64,000 nt of DNA from Albifimbria verrucaria (Eukaryota; Ascomycota; Sordariomycetes; Hypocreales; Stachybotryaceae): assembly GCA_020081605.1 (NCBI GenBank), contig JAHREC010000018.1, positions 4,154,001-4,218,000 of the forward strand, read 5' to 3'. Positions within the stretch are counted from its first letter, which is position 1, and each line of letters opens with the position of its first letter. Of this stretch, positions 49,310-61,959 are shown piece after piece. The translations under genes were made by a program, and so were the position numbers. The notes beneath the pieces were generated by a model. It worked only from the letters and a program-made list of their open reading frames with translations, was not told the origin of the DNA and searched no databases.

Positions 49310-50825
49310 ATGGCGTCCGGCGTAGATGCACGACTTCTCAAGTCCACCAAGTTTCCTCCTGAGTTCAATCAGAAGGTGGACATGCAGAAGGTCAACCTGC
49401 AGGTCATGAAAAAGTTTGTGATGACCTGCTCTCACCCTCCGCCCAGGCACCGCTGCTGACAAGCCGCCCACCAATCTTTAGATGGATCGCGAGCAGGATC
49501 TCGGAAATTCTTCAAAACGAAGACGATGTCGTTATTGAGCTTTGCTTCAATCTTATCGAGGGGCCCCGCTACGTACGTTTCCAACCACGATCCCTTGCAG
49601 CTCGGTGCTTTCCACTAACCGCCCAATTCAGCCCGACATCAAGGCCCTTCAGATACAGCTAACCGGATTCCTCGACAAAGATACTGCTCCTTTCTGTAAA
49701 GAGCTGTGGAAGCTTCTGCTGAGCGCTCAGACTAGTCCTCAGGGCGTTCCAAAGGAGCTTTTGGAGGCGAAGAAGCTTGAGCTAATGCAGGAGAAGGTAG
49801 GTAAGCAGCGTGATCCCGGTGTTCCCGACGCTAACAATTGGTCAAGATGGACGCAGATAGAGCTGCAGAGGACTCACGAAAACGACGCGAAGACATAGAC
49901 CGCCGCGAGCGTGAAATTACCGAATTGAAAGAACGTGACCGCCGGGATATCAGGGGTCGTGGCGAGCCTCGCCACGGACGCGGTGGAGGTCGTCCTTCGA
50001 GGACCGCGGACGAGGCAATCACCACCAAAGGAATCGTTCGAGATCCCGAGAACAACGTTTCAGAGAACCGAGAGACCCATACGGCCGTGATCGTTACGTC
50101 CCATCGAACCGGCAAGACAATGGACGTGACCGTGCTCGACCACGAGGTCGTGGTCGTTCCCCTTCAGGCTCAGCATCATCTCGCTCCAGCTCACGTAGTC
50201 GCAGCTCCTCCCGCGGTAGTTCAGCCTCAGATCGACCTGCACAGCGGAGAGGTAGCCCGCCTCGTCGCAGAGATGTAAGGAAGAGGTCGCGGTCTCCACG
50301 TGGCGATGCTTACCGCCCTGGACGACGCGGCCCACAGGGAGAGCGGCGTCGCGATGTTCAGCCCCGGCGCTCGCGCTCCGAGTCGTCAGAGCGTCGCTCC
50401 CTTCTCCTAAACGAAGACGACATTCTCCCTCAAGGAGCCGATCTGTGGAGCGTCGGCGTCGACGTGCCTCCACAGCTTCATCATTCCGATCACGAAGCCC
50501 GTCGATGTCGCGCAGCCGTAGCCGGAGTCGAGATTTATCCGCAGATGCTTCACGCAAGGTTGGCCGGGAAGCGCATCATGGAAGACGACGACGTGACAGC
50601 CGCTCGGACGATTCTGGAGGCGAACGGCGACGTAGACCATCTAGCCGTGGCCGTCGCAACAAAATAGAAAGCAAAGAACGGAGGCGAAACTCATCCTCAA
50701 TCTCCTCGAAGCCAAGAAGTCGTAGCAGATCAGCTGATGGTTCAAAGGATGCGACTTCCTCGACGCACCAAGCAAAGAACAAGAGCGCAACCGAGAGCGA
50801 TAAGCCAGAGGTGGGTGACTCCTGA
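49310..50825 (+). CDS. PWI-domain, RS-rich splicing factor (SRRM1-like)
   Basis: Nuclear pre-mRNA splicing co-activator type. Exons are 49310-49413, 49482-49572, 49632-49796 and 49847-50825. The PWI domain spans residues 1-115: 'SGVDARLLKSTKFPPEFNQK', 'KKWIASRISEILQNEDDVVI', 'ELCFNLIEGPRYPDIKALQI' and 'LTGFLDKDTAPFCKELWKLL'. A charged coiled coil ('RREDIDRREREITELKERDR') follows, then Gly/Arg repeats and a long Arg/Ser domain with many SRSRS units, ending 'SATESDKPEVGDS'. Frame breaks sit at CC 50004-50005 and CCC 50399-50401; one C each restores a continuous RS domain. The first intron uses a weak GTTTGT donor, but the join gives the invariant 'KKWI'. Members bind nucleic acid through PWI and sit in the spliceosome or exon-junction complex. 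Confidence 0.92.
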
Positions 50826-51671
50826 AGGGCAGGTCAAAGTGGGCAGTGATCTGTCAGCGGAGACTGACCGCACCACGAGCTGAAGCCTCAATAGCCCAGC
50901 AGCGGGGAGAGCCGCTGAATGGGGAGTTACCACAGGACGACGCCACAATATTAAAGCTTCATACAGAAAGAGTAGACATGGCTGAAGCCTGTCGATGACC
51001 TGATTTGCGTATGATTACTTTCTTTCTTTGCCCCCTACTTACAGCATCGCGGTTATCACTCGTAAGCTTTTTGGCGCATGTTGGCATATGCAGGATTGGA
51101 AACGGTTGGCAAGGAAAGGATAAGTGATCTAAATAGGTAGCTGCTCTAGCTCATTGTATATATGGCCGTGATACGCTCCGTGGCTACGGAAGAGATACAT
51201 AAGATAATTTAAGAAACGTTGCCTAACGAGGAGTTTCAAGCATCGATGCCTTGCTATTGTTGTTCTCCATGGTTTCACGTAAGTATGGAATCTATATTAG
51301 AGTTGCCACATATTGAGGCTTGCTTCTCGTGTCGTAGGAGGTGCTCACAAATAATGTGAGTTCTATTAGGAATATAGGCCTACACGTATATTGTTACGTG
51401 CTGGTGAGGTTGTCTACTAAGGTAGTAGGTAATAATTACTGCAACCATTCCCTTTGTATACCCCGCTATGAGGCAACAGGTCAGGCACCTTGTCAGGTAC
51501 CCTGCTATGCGCCAAGGCACGCTAAGAGGAGATAAGATACCATCCGCTCTGGGGTGCAGTGCAGCCTTGAGAGATTCCCAACTCTAACCTTTCTCGCACC
51601 AGTAGGTGGACGCCATCATCTTCTTCAAGCGCGCCAAACTCTCCATCTAGAACAACTGCTGCCGCGTGCGC
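50826..51671. other. Intergenic
   Basis: Nothing recognisable beyond an AAGGTAGTAGGTA-like motif near 51419 and AT-rich patches. Confidence 0.4.
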
Positions 51672-52351
51672 ATGGCAGATCATAAAGGACCGGGCGCTAA
51701 CGAGGCGCAACCCACAATGGCCGAGTACAAGAAGTCCCAAGCCCGCGTTCGGGAGCTGGTCGAGAAGCGCAGGCTGCTTGAGAGGCGTTTGGTGAGTCCC
51801 GTCGCGGATGGCGCGATGTGCGCTCCTTTGAGAGGTTTTGCTGACCACCAGCTGTGAGCAGGCCCAAGTTGAGGAGAGCATAGCGACAAAGGAGACGATG
51901 TATCTGGAGGGCACGCCGAATGGTAACATCATCACTGGTTTCGACAACTACATGAAGGGCGTGACTGGCGCTGCCGCGCAAAGACGCAAAACAGGGCCTT
52001 CGGAGCAGAACCGCGTCTTTTCGCGGTCTTCTATTTCCTACAGGCCAAACAATGGTGTACGTGATCAAGACGAACCAATACGGACATATACGTCTCTCAT
52101 ACGTCGCGCACCTAAAACTTACGACTTGATAGGAACCAGGAGCATCTGGAGGTTCGACACCCGGGTCGCACGCACCGACGCCATTGTCCACATCTTTCAA
52201 GGACACCGGATCCGCAAATGCGACACCGACGTCCGCCACAGCTGGGAAGAACGCGAGCAAGCTGAAGAAGAAGGAAAAGGACAACGAGGACAGCGAGAAC
52301 GATTCACAAGCGAACAAGAAACGAACGAACTTTGGCGCGTCGAGGAAGTGA
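51672..52351 (+). CDS. EAF6: NuA4 histone acetyltransferase subunit EAF6
   Basis: Small shared subunit of histone acetyltransferase complexes (NuA4 and, in fungi, NuA3-type). Start is ATG 51672. Exon 1 (51672-51791) encodes a coiled coil, 'YKKSQARVRELVEKRRLLER'. Exon 2 starts at 51862 with 'AQVEESIATKETMYLEGTP' and the conserved 'GNIITGFDNYMKG', then 'RVFSRSSISYRPNNG'. After a third-exon acceptor near 52132 comes 'EPGASGGSTPGSHAPTPLST' and a Lys/Asp-rich tail ending 'NKKRTNFGASRK'. All junctions are GT...AG and the frame is unbroken. Length is about 180 residues, normal for Pezizomycotina. Confidence 0.93.
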
Positions 52352-52916
52352 TGGGCAGAGCAGCAAAAGATCGTAGATGATGATCGGGGAGGGTGGCCGT
52401 GTAAGGGCTCAAGACGAGTGTCTGCCGCGGAGGCTGATTTGGCGCAACGTGAATTCGTATGGTTAGCAAAGGGATATCCAGGCGTTTTGGCGATTTTTAC
52501 CCTTGTACAAAAGGCGTGGTTAGTGCTAAGCTTATAGTTAGAGACGACATATGCTGGCAGATATCTAGAACAGAGACAAGGCGTGCCGTTTTTTCAAGAG
52601 TGAAACTATCAACGTGGACACGAGGGCGTGGATGTTCCAAGATATGCGGAATTTCTGTCCTTTTACTGTACAATCGCAACGTGGATTCGCAATCATATAC
52701 TTCCTGGTCATTACCTGACTTAGTATCAATAGTGGACTTCATGCTTAAGTATCGCTGTTCGCGTCTGCTCAAATTGAGCCCTCACAAGCGTGCTGCTTTC
52801 CCTCATTGCCGGTAGATCTTGTTTCCATTCTTTTTGCCTCATACATGCGTGAGCTCGTATTTCAACCTGAGTGTCTCCATCAATGCACAACGGAAAAGGA
52901 TCTCTTAGGTATACTT
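52352..52916. other. Intergenic between convergent genes
   Basis: Nothing recognisable; the 3' flanks of EAF6 and DPP5 meet here. Confidence 0.4.
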
Positions 52917-55336
52917 TTATACCATGGGTTGGTTCATCAGGCTGCCAATCAGAGCCACCATCTCTGGGGAATCCTCCTCAGCAATTCCACTGTATTTGTT
53001 GATCCATTTCAGCACCTCCCGGTGCCAAACGAAAGAGTTGCCTGGCTTCAGGACCCACTGATATGGAATTAGTATTCAAATAGATTATGAAAGATTCCAT
53101 GGCCTATGAATAACTTACATGATTCTCGTCAGGGAACATCACAAGCTTGCTGGGCACTTCTCGAGCCTGCAACACATTGAACATTGCCAGGCCCTCCGAG
53201 ATGGGCAGGCGGTAATCAAGTTCGTTGTGAATGACCTTGAGCAAGATTAGCCAAATACTGCGGTACATGTAGGCTGACTTACCAGCTGGGGCGTGGCCCA
53301 GTTGCCGGTATGCTTCGCTGGGTCCCACTTCTCGTAGCTTGGCCGGTTGTCCCAAAGAGTGCCCTCAAAGTCATGCTCGGGAAGAACAGCTCCTCGGTAG
53401 ACCACTGGTTGAGTGTTGAGAAAACACCGTCGTGGCAAACCAAGCACTTGAACCGTCTTCCAAGTTCGTGCCCTTGGATCCAGTCTGAGAAAGTCAGCAA
53501 CATACTCGGGTTTGTCCTCGATATATGTGAACCTACTAATCATGTAGCCGCCGTACGAAGCTCCGAGAGCCACTGCCCGGTCTATATCCACGTACTCCAG
53601 CTCCTTCTCAATATACTCAAAACACTTGACCAGGTCCTCGTATGGCGAACCTCCCCAGTTACCTGTGATGGCGTCAATGTGGGCTTGGCCGTAGCCCGTA
53701 CTACCCGTGGGGTTGGGCGCCACCACTACGTAGCCCTGTTCAGCAAAGATGGCAGGATTCCACCGGGTGCTCCAGTCATCTGTCCAAGCGCTCTGCGGTC
53801 CTCCGTGAATCAGGAATGCCAGAGGATACTTCTTCGACGCATCAAAGTTGGAGGGCTTCGTCACTAGTGCATGGACATCGTAACCTGCCGCTCCCTTATA
53901 CCATATCTCAGATAGTTGGGACTCGGTCAGGCCAAATGATTTACCATTCTTTGAAGTGGACGAGATGTCCGTAACATCTTTTTGTTTGGTGTCCAAGATT
54001 GTGTATAACGAGTTCTCAATGCGCGATCTGGAAGTCAAGAGAAGACAGGAGCTGTCGCCAAGTACATGGGCTTCGCTGACGGAACCACGTGCATAAATTT
54101 CAGTTGGTAGAGATGTAGCCTCCAGCGGTGAGGAGGGAACCTCCCAAAGGACATTTCTTCCATGCTTCTCTGCCGTCACGTACAGAAGTTTGTCGTCGTG
54201 GCTCCAAACAATCGACTCTGGCCGGAGGTCCCAAGAACCCTCGCCATCATCAGTCTCATAGAACTCTTGAACGTTGCTAAGGTCGGTAACATCTGGGATT
54301 AAAAGAAGTCTAGTCTTGTCGGCTTCGTATTGTTGGGATCGCATACGAGCAAAAGCGATCTGGCGCCCATCCTGCGAGAACGTTGGGACCAGAGAGTATC
54401 CTCTCAGCCTACCAGTTTTGACAAGTTGCGGAGCTGGCGGTTTCTCGTTAAAGGAAGAGATTGGCACATAGTAAAGATCTGTCTTGGTGTAACGTGCCGG
54501 GTTCAGGTCGGGATCCTTGGCAACGAAGGCGATGCCCGAAGCAGAAATATCAAAGTCGCCTACTCCTCCAAAGGGAGGGACAGGGCAACTCAGGGGTGTT
54601 GGCAAGGAGGTTAATGAGTTTGGGTTTCTCTAGAGTCCACTGTCCGTGTTCACCCTCAACACGTTTGAGAACACCGTACCAAAGAGAGTTCTTCTTCTCT
54701 GACGACCACGTATCCCAGTGGCGCACGAACAAGGAAGTGTAGATTTTTGCTGACGACCGAGGCTTGATTTGGCCCGACTGCGAGTAGACTTCACCATCAG
54801 GGCCTGTCGGGATTGAGCAGCAGAACGCTACTCTGTCGGGTGACAAGCTCTTGAGTTTGGGGTTTGAGAGGGCGCCTGCAACGGAATGAATAGTGTGTGG
54901 TCTATGGGATCGGGTTAGCATGGGCTGGCTGTGATGTGCCAAGGCTGCGGGCTGCGGGCCGCTTACTTGGACGCATTACTCCGCAAGCTTTGCACCACGA
55001 GGTGGGTATGGTCATTGTCGCCAGACTTGATGTAGCCGACCTCATCGTCGCTCAGCCAGAAAGGGTCAGACGCCGCAAGATCCTCGGTGACCAGCTGGGA
55101 TGAATGGTTGTCCACATTCATCACCCGGATCTGGGACGTCTTGGTATTGTTCTGGAAGGAGAAGGTAGTCACCTAATCTTGTGTTAGCCCAGAGACCATG
55201 TTTCCACTTTTCACGACGCCAACATGGATGATCATTACAGTATAGAGGATCAAGTTTCCCTTGGGGTTGGGGACACCAGGCGAACGACGAGGCGCCGACA
55301 GCATCACCTCGGGGTGAAGCGGGATTGGATAGTCAT
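52917..55336 (-). CDS. DPP5: Dipeptidyl-peptidase 5 (S9 prolyl oligopeptidase family)
   Basis: Serine exopeptidase that releases N-terminal dipeptides. Start is ATG 55336 ('MTIQSRFTP'). It has no signal peptide, so this is likely the intracellular form and not the secreted antigen type. The N-terminal propeller has 'EVMLSAPRRSPGVPNPKGNL', 'FSFQNNTKTSQIRVMNVDNH', 'DPFWLSDDEVGYI' and 'PPFGGVGDFDISASGIAFVA'. The hydrolase domain has 'PLAFLIHGGPQSAWTDDWST', 'VVVAPNPTGSTGYGQ', the nucleophile elbow 'GASYGGYM', 'DYRLPISEGLAMFNVLQ' (Asp region) and 'PDENH' (His). The C-terminus is 'VWHREVLKWINKYSG'. Frame breaks lie at G4 55311-55314, near 54580-54600 (net two bases short) and at GGG 53379-53381. 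Length is about 720 residues. Confidence 0.95.
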
Positions 55337-56763
55337 GATGAGCTGGCTCGAGACAGTAGTGATGGCGTTGATTACTGTGTCGTTTAGGCTATGTCTTCAA
55401 AGCCACGCTTTGAAAAGAAACGGTCCTTGAGAGGATCAGAAAATGAGATTCGATGTTGCGAGTGTTCGAGCAAGTCTGTGACGGAGGAGAGCGCAGGCTA
55501 ATAAGGGTACCCTGATGCCCCTCAATCCCCGCACACTAATAATAAACACTAAGAGGGACCGATCGCTTTTCCCCTGCGCCATGTTGAAGTCGACTTGATA
55601 TCGAACTAAGCATTCATACCAACGTGATGAATGCACTGGTTTTTGCTTCCACTTCAGGTGCAGTCGAGATGTTGATTTGCAATTACCTAGTCCTGGTTAC
55701 TACAGGTCTTAGCATCTATAGTGGGCGTCATGCTTAAAACACGGTCTTTTTACGACATCGGTACCTGCGACTGTCACCATGTCTTAAACCTGGTCCATGA
55801 TTTTCCTATGAATCTCCTTCTATAGTTCGATTCAAGAGTCTCATAATTTCCCCTACTTCATGAACAATCTCGCATATGACGCTGTTTAGCATGGGGCTTT
55901 TCTAGAACCTGGGGTTTTACGAAGTTGGCGAGGACAAGCTCGACTCCCAAGTCGCTCTCAAGGTGTCCAAGAACCTCTCAATCTTTTCCAGTTGATCATC
56001 TGTGGAGTTTTGGTTTGTTTTCGTTCTGTCATGTTATTAATAAGGAAAAGTAAGTATAGATTAGCTACGTCTGGGTTAATAACGTATAGGTGCATGGAGA
56101 AAGAAAAGAAGAGGTGAAAAGGAGTAAGAAAGGGAGGAGCAAACAGGAAGAGAAAGAGGAAACAATGACAAAGGGAGAAGAAAAAAAGAAGAGATATAGC
56201 TGGCTTGGCTACTATCATTACTGGGTGGCCGCCCTAGCAGAGCTCTGTCTCTATTCATCGCACCTAGCAATCCGCATATTTTTAGCTACCCAACTGCATC
56301 CTTTGGTCAGCAATATTCGCTCTCATGTATGATGTATAAATGATAATGTCTACTTTATAAGCCACAAGCTTACAAAGAAATTCCATGAGACTATAAGCTT
56401 CTTCTATGGTACATACTACAGGTGGACATGGTAAAGAGACTGATGCTGTTTACCACCGCTTACTACATACGCACAGTGCAATTGAAACAGTGTGCACACG
56501 GTCATGATTTCCATTTTGGGCTTGCTTCCCTGCAGCACTTTACTTCCCAGCACCGCTTCATCTTGCTCGCGACGCCAACCAGCTTGGCCCTCACAACAGC
56601 TCAAGAGCCTTCCCCTAGCGATCAGCAACCGCGCATCCGGCGCTCAGTGGAAGCATGCGCTGCTGGAGCCGATTCATACCCAGCCGATGACGTTCAGACC
56701 CGCGAGTAGCGCCGGCACGAGCAACAACCTTTGAAGCTCTTCTAGCTTAGCAGCTGCATCACA
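55337..56763. other. Intergenic
   Basis: No supportable gene. There is a purine-rich patch near 56090-56200 and a CT-rich leader before 56764. Confidence 0.4.
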
Positions 56764-57490
56764 ATGACCACGCCGCCGTCTCTTTTCCACGCGCTCCTGC
56801 GGCCTCGATCCTGCAGATCCTTCGAGCCACTGGCTACCACTCTACGCGGCCCGCCGTCTTGGATTCCCTCACCGATCTTGCTGCTCGGTACCTGTCGCTG
56901 CTCTGCGAACGCACCGCGAGCCACGCGACACACAATAACGGCGACAGCGCAGATTTTACCGTCGTCGATGTGCGCCTCGCTCTGCAGGATGTCGGAGCTC
57001 TCTTGCCGCAGACTGTCGCCGTTGCCGAGGACTGGCGAGGTGAAGAAGACTTGCGCGGTGTCGAGGAGTTTGTCGAATGGTTTACCGGCCAGCGCATGAA
57101 GGAGATGATGGAATTCGGAAACGGCGATGGCGAGTCTGATGCCACAGATTACTTGAACGGTATGGAGAGCCTGATAGAGCCCTCAATGGTTCAATTCAGC
57201 TAACTAATGAACGTACAGCTCTTAAAAAGAAACATAGTAAAACAGGCGACGACTCGAAATACCACGGCACAGTGCTGGGCAAAGGCAACGAAGTCGGCGA
57301 AATCCACGTCGAAGGCGGTCCAGAAACCAGCATAGACGAGTGGATATCCAAGAGGAGAGGCCCGCCCGCACAAGAAAATGGCGTCTTGAACGACGCCGAC
57401 TCGCCCCTCTCGGACGCGGCTCCCGGGACACTCGATGACAAAATACTCGACGAGGACGAAGACAGCGATGATGCGATGGACTTGGCGTGA
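56764..57490 (+). CDS. TFIID subunit with bromodomain-associated histone fold (TAF3/TAF8-like)
   Basis: Likely general transcription factor subunit that pairs with TAF10 through a histone fold. Start is ATG 56764. Residues 6-75 give the Bromo_TP fold: 'SLFHALLRP', 'ILQILRATGYHSTRPAVLDS', 'LTDLAARYLSLLCERTASHA' and 'FTVVDVRLALQDVGALLP'. These are followed by 'EFVEWFTGQRMKEMMEFGN'. A 58-nt intron (about 57162-57219) precedes 'LKKKHSKTGDDSKYHGTVLG' and an acidic tail ending 'EDEDSDDAMDLA'. One frame break at CC 56803-56804 is mended by one C. There is no PHD finger, so TAF3 in the strict metazoan sense does not apply; fungal TAF3 also lacks it. TAF8 remains an alternative. Confidence 0.8.
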
Positions 57491-57885
57491 TAATAGCTGG
57501 GCACCGAGTCGAGAAGTGTGCGTCGTCAGGTCTAGCGAAGCTTGTCTGGGGTTATATCTTGGTTTTCATACATGCATAGCGTTGGAGTTTCGGTTTTGAT
57601 AGGTCCTAGGCTAGGACGGCTGCAAGCCAATAGGTTCGTGAAGATAAATCCAACGTAACATATGTTCACAATTTCTTGGAGCAGCCATAAAGTCCGGATC
57701 CAAGTAGTCGAAAAGAAGTAGTCCTTAAGCAACTGGTGGTTATTATGTTTGTGTAAAAAATTGGTATGTTCTGTAATGTTACAACCGGAACCCGTCTCAG
57801 TGGCCAGATCCAGTGTCTATATGTTCTTCTCTTCTCTCTCTTACATCGCTATCATTACAAGGCCACCCTGGGATCAATCCAAGGT
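57491..57885. other. Short gap between convergent genes
   Basis: 3' flanks of the TAF-like gene and the PPR-like gene; nothing else seen. Confidence 0.4.
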
Positions 57886-60468
57886 CTATTCCAGCTTTCC
57901 TGCCTCTAATAATTCATACACGCCCATCTGCTGCGCCACGACGTTGAGGAACTCGTCCATGGCCTCCTCATCCACGCCTGATGGCCAGAATTTTTCAACA
58001 AATATTCATACAAGGCTTGGCCCCGTCTTGACCCCTCGAGCTTCTGCGCGTCGCCGCCTGCCCATTGCAGCAGCTCACGGTCAATGTCGCGCTTGGCAAG
58101 CATGAGGCCCTTACGCTCCGACGGCGTGTCCCACTTGAGCCTGGTCGTGCCGAGGACCATTTCCAGAACAAGAGTTTCCGGCGGCAGGAACTTAAATACA
58201 TTTCTCAATGCCGTCAGAGCAACCAGGAAGCCGCCGTGGTCCTTCACCCGACGGAACGTGTGCAGGACTTTGCGGGCGAGCTGCCCATCCATGCCGTCCT
58301 GGTCGAAAACGTCTCTGAACTTGACCATCTCTGCAAAGAGGGCACGAGTCTCTCCAGCTTGCTTGCTTGAAGCTTCGTCAGCCCCCATATGGAGTCTGTT
58401 GATCTTCAAAGTCTTCCAGAGTGCGCTAAATGTGTGCGAATCCGGCACAATTCCGCGGTCATTAACAAACGAGCTGTAAAGCTCCAAGGCCTGCGTCGAT
58501 TCTCCCGCTTGGATATATGATTCGAGCAGTTGATTCATCATGAAAGCGTCTGCGTTGATTTCAGCCTCATGGAAAGCATCCCAAAGCTCCTCCAGACGCT
58601 TGTGCAAGCCACGCAAGCGATAATTCTCCGCAAGGAGCGAGAACGTCTCGAGGTTGGCTCGAGGAGGTGGTGCGGAGTTAGACGTGCTGGCCATTTCAGG
58701 CGCTCCCGCCTTGGAATTTCTGGCGTGCACGAAATTGATACGTGCCTCGATCATATTCCAGGCCAGCGCATCTGCCTTTTCCAAATCACCAGCACCGCCC
58801 GATCGCTGCCAGGCTCCGATGAGACCGTTCAAGTGGATAGGCGCTGCCTCCACACCCTTTTTCCGCATGAATTCCACAACTTCGTGGGCTCCGCTGAGGT
58901 TGCCAGCTCCAATAAGCCTCTTCAACCATTTACCCAGGAAGAATTTGTTGGCGACGACTGAAGGCATATACTTTTGCTTCTTGAGGTCGATCTGGCCGTC
59001 ACTCATCATGTCGACGAAAGCATACAGCGCATTCTCCGTCTGGTTCGTGGTAAGGAAATAGGAGATGACTTGATCGTAGTCTGAGAGCTTCATGTTCTGT
59101 CCGAGAAGCTCTCTCATTTCTCTGTAAGTAGTCCACGCCTTCTCGTGACTTTCTGTAGTGCCTTGCTCGGAGAGGGTTCGAATGATGGTCATTAAGATGC
59201 GCGGGTCCGTTTGCCTGTCCAGAAGCCTCTTGACAGCACGGTCGGCCTGTTCCAGATCGCCTTTCCGGCAGTGCATCCGAACGCCGAGCTCCCAATAGTC
59301 CTGGAAAGTCTCGTTCTGCTCATCACCAAGTGTGCTGACGCATCGTCGCCAGTTCTCGAGTGCCTTGGATTCCCATCCATCCACAAAAGAGCTTCGATTG
59401 TGAGCAGTTGTTGGGCCGGGCTCAGTGCCACCTTTGCCTCGCTCATATCCCGAGCAAGCATAGATATGTGAGAAAGACGGTGAGTATTGATAGATTCCTC
59501 TGCAGATAGCGTCTTCCATAGAAAGTCCCAGACGTCGAGAGGAACATTATTCCAACCATGCGCCAAGGAGAACCTGGCAGCGTGGTAAGCTTTGAAGACG
59601 GCCAGAACAGCCTTATCAGTCAGTCCTCCAGGTCGTGATTGACGGGACACGCGCGCTATGACTGTGTTGAGCCTTGTGACCTTCTTCCGCTGGTTCACCG
59701 TCCAAGGACTCTCGGGAATCTGAGGTGCCACCACACTGTTCATCCTCAGACCATCATCGTGTGTCAGCTTGGACACTTGATCATTGAGCTCTTCCACCAT
59801 CTCCTTTGGGAGTCCTCTGCTCGTCCGTTCGATCTCGGCGTCTATAGAGGCCGTGTAAGCTCTCATCCTGTCGCGCGCTCGTGCGATATCGTCGTCGGTC
59901 TTTAGGTTGTCCCAATCAATGTTGAGCTCGTCCACAACCTCTTGGAAGGCGCCTCTCCCTCTGCCGACTGTATTCTATCCTTCAACACGTCCAGGAAGCT
60001 GGTCTTCACATTCGGGAGGTCCAAAGAGTTCATTGATTCGTCGAATGCTTGTTCGTCTGGTAGCTGCACTCTCTGCTTGTCTTCCTGCTCAAAGTACTTC
60101 ACCGAGAAGTCACTCGAACCGTTCTGCTTTGTTGTGCTCATCTCCTGGATGGCTTGGAGATACTGGTCCGTCTCAGGGTCTCGAGGCCGGCTTGCGGTGG
60201 GAGCTCTCGAAGGCTGTCGAACCCGAAGCCTCGAGCGCCCGCGTGCCTGGGAGCTGTAGGTAGCAATCCATGGCTGCGGCGGCTGACGGCGGACAGCCGA
60301 CAAGCAGGCTCGGCAAATCGTATCGTTGCGACACCGCAGGTCAAAAAGAGCGGCCGGGCAGGCATACTTGAAGCTTAGTATTGCCAGCATCTGAAGCAAG
60401 GTCGAATGTATGGGAACTTTTCTACGTCTTAGTAACCTGCACATGGATTTTAGGGACTCTGGGCCCAC
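57886..60468 (-). CDS. Pentatricopeptide-repeat-like mitochondrial protein
   Basis: Long helical-repeat protein of about 860 residues without introns. The basic, Arg/Ser-rich N-terminus ('MCRLLRRRKVPIHSTLLQML', then 'WIATYSSQARGRSRLRVRQP') suggests mitochondrial import. The body is a series of helix pairs with PPR spacing, for example 'SDYDQVISYFLTTNQTENAL', 'VANKFFLGKWLKRLIGAGNL', 'GAHEVVEFMRKKGVEAAPIH', 'ETFSLLAENYRLRGLHKRLE' and 'MMNQLLESYIQAGESTQALE'. It ends near 'MDEFLNVVAQQMGVYELLEA'. Fungal members such as Neurospora cya-5 act in expression of single mitochondrial mRNAs; assignment to that gene is only a suggestion. Frame breaks at 59952-59953, 59372-59374 and 57983-57984 are each mended by one base. 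Confidence 0.85.
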
Positions 60469-60641
60469 CCTGATGCGTCAAAAGGTTATCGATAAGCCAT
60501 CCAGCTCGCGAATTCTTCACCGCCTGCCGTTCTGGGAATAATTTGACTCAAGCGTCCGACAGAAACATAATTTTTGTCTGCCGTGATGGCTTTGCGACGC
60601 TCAGGTTCAATCCAAACCCAAAGATACCCCAGGACGTCAAA
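60469..60641. promoter_or_regulatory. Compact divergent promoter between the PPR-like gene and RCL1
   Basis: Only 173 bp separate the two start codons. No element is clear by eye. Confidence 0.5.
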
Positions 60642-61935
60642 ATGTCCAACCAGTCGCCCGAGTTCCTCCGGTTTACCGGACACAGGTCTTTGCTCAAAGG
60701 CTTGTTCTTTCTACGTTAACAGGAAGACCCGTCCACATTTCCAAGATCCGAAGCTCCTCGCCTACGAACCCCGGCCTTGCCCCTCATGAGATCTCCTTCC
60801 TCCGTCTCCTCGAAGCCGTTACCAATGGCAGCTCGATGCAAATATCGTATACCGGAACCACGATAACGTACCATCCGGGTTTGATTACTGGCTCCATTGC
60901 GGGTCTGGGCGCCGCGGAAGGAGATGTTATCGAGCACACTCTCCCGCACAACTGCACGAGGGGCATCACATACTTTCTCTTCCTCTGTGTTTACTGGCGC
61001 CCTTCTCTAAAGCCCACATGAACGTTCGCTTCGTAGGCTCGGGAGTAATCACAGCGGCTACGGAAACAGGCGACGTCTCCATCGACACTTTCCGAACCGC
61101 CATCTTGCCTTTGTTCAATCTTTTCGGCATCCCGTCCGCGCGCATTGAGTTGAGGGTACTGCAACGGTCTTGCGCCGGTCCTCGAGGCCAGGGCGGCGGC
61201 GGTTGTGTTGAGCTAAGATTTGCGAGTCAAGTTCGACTGCCGAAGACACTGCACCTCAACCGCAACCCAGGTCGCGTGAAGAAAATCCGTGGTGTGGCAT
61301 ACTCTACGGGTGTGTCTGCATCGAACAATGCTCGCATGATTCACTCAGCACGTGAGGTGCTGAACCAGCTGGTTACCGACATTCATATCGCCGCCCAGTA
61401 CGACCAGGCTCCGTTAGTGCCGACAGGAGACAAGGCAGGAAGCAAGAAGCGGTTGGGACTTGGCTTTGGGTTGAGTCTTGTGGCAGAGTCAAGCTCAGTG
61501 GGTGTGTTGTACTCGGCAGATGTAGTTGTTCCGCCTGAGGGTGGCGCTGTTCCAGAGGATATTGGAAAGAGGTGTGCATACCAGCTACTGGAAACAATCT
61601 CAAAAGGCGGATGTGTAAGCCAAGCTGCGGCAGGTACTACATTGATACTCATGGCAATGGGTTCTGAGGACGTTGGTCGTCTGAGAATTGGCAAGGATGT
61701 TCTAGGGACTGAGGAAATGGTGCGGCTGGCTAGAGATTTGAAGACGGTTGGCGCGAGCAGCTGGGGTCTGAGAGATGTGGAGGACGATGATTCAGGAGAT
61801 ATCGTTATTTCTGTCAAGGAACTGGCGTCGGCAATGTTGGTAGGAAAGTCGCATAAACCAAACAGACACTCAGGCATTATAAGCGCTATTGTTTCTATTA
61901 ATCAAAAATGCCATAATTGTGATTTATTCTCTTAA
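60642..61935 (+). CDS. RCL1: RNA 3'-terminal phosphate cyclase-like protein RCL1
   Basis: Nucleolar ribosome-biogenesis factor of the RNA cyclase fold, needed for early pre-rRNA cleavage (A2) with Bms1; the family lacks cyclase activity. Start is ATG 60642 (MSNQSPEFLRFTGHRSLLK). Landmarks are 'LVLSTLTGRPVHISKIRSSS', 'LAPHEISFLRLLEAVTNGSS', 'YHPGLITGSIAGLGAAEGDV', 'HMNVRFVGSGVITAATETGD', 'VSIDTFRTAILPLFNLFGIP', 'KKIRGVAYSTGVSASNNARM', 'VGVLYSADVVVPPEGGAVPE' and 'GGCVSQAAAGTTLILMAMGS'. Two frame breaks, at AAA 60696-60698 and TTT 60974-60976, are each mended by one base. The last 25 residues are unlike the family, so a further break near 61850 is possible. It converges on DSC4 with 24 bp between stop codons. 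Confidence 0.93.
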
Positions 61936-61959
61936 TTGTCGCTGCGTAGTGGTGACACC

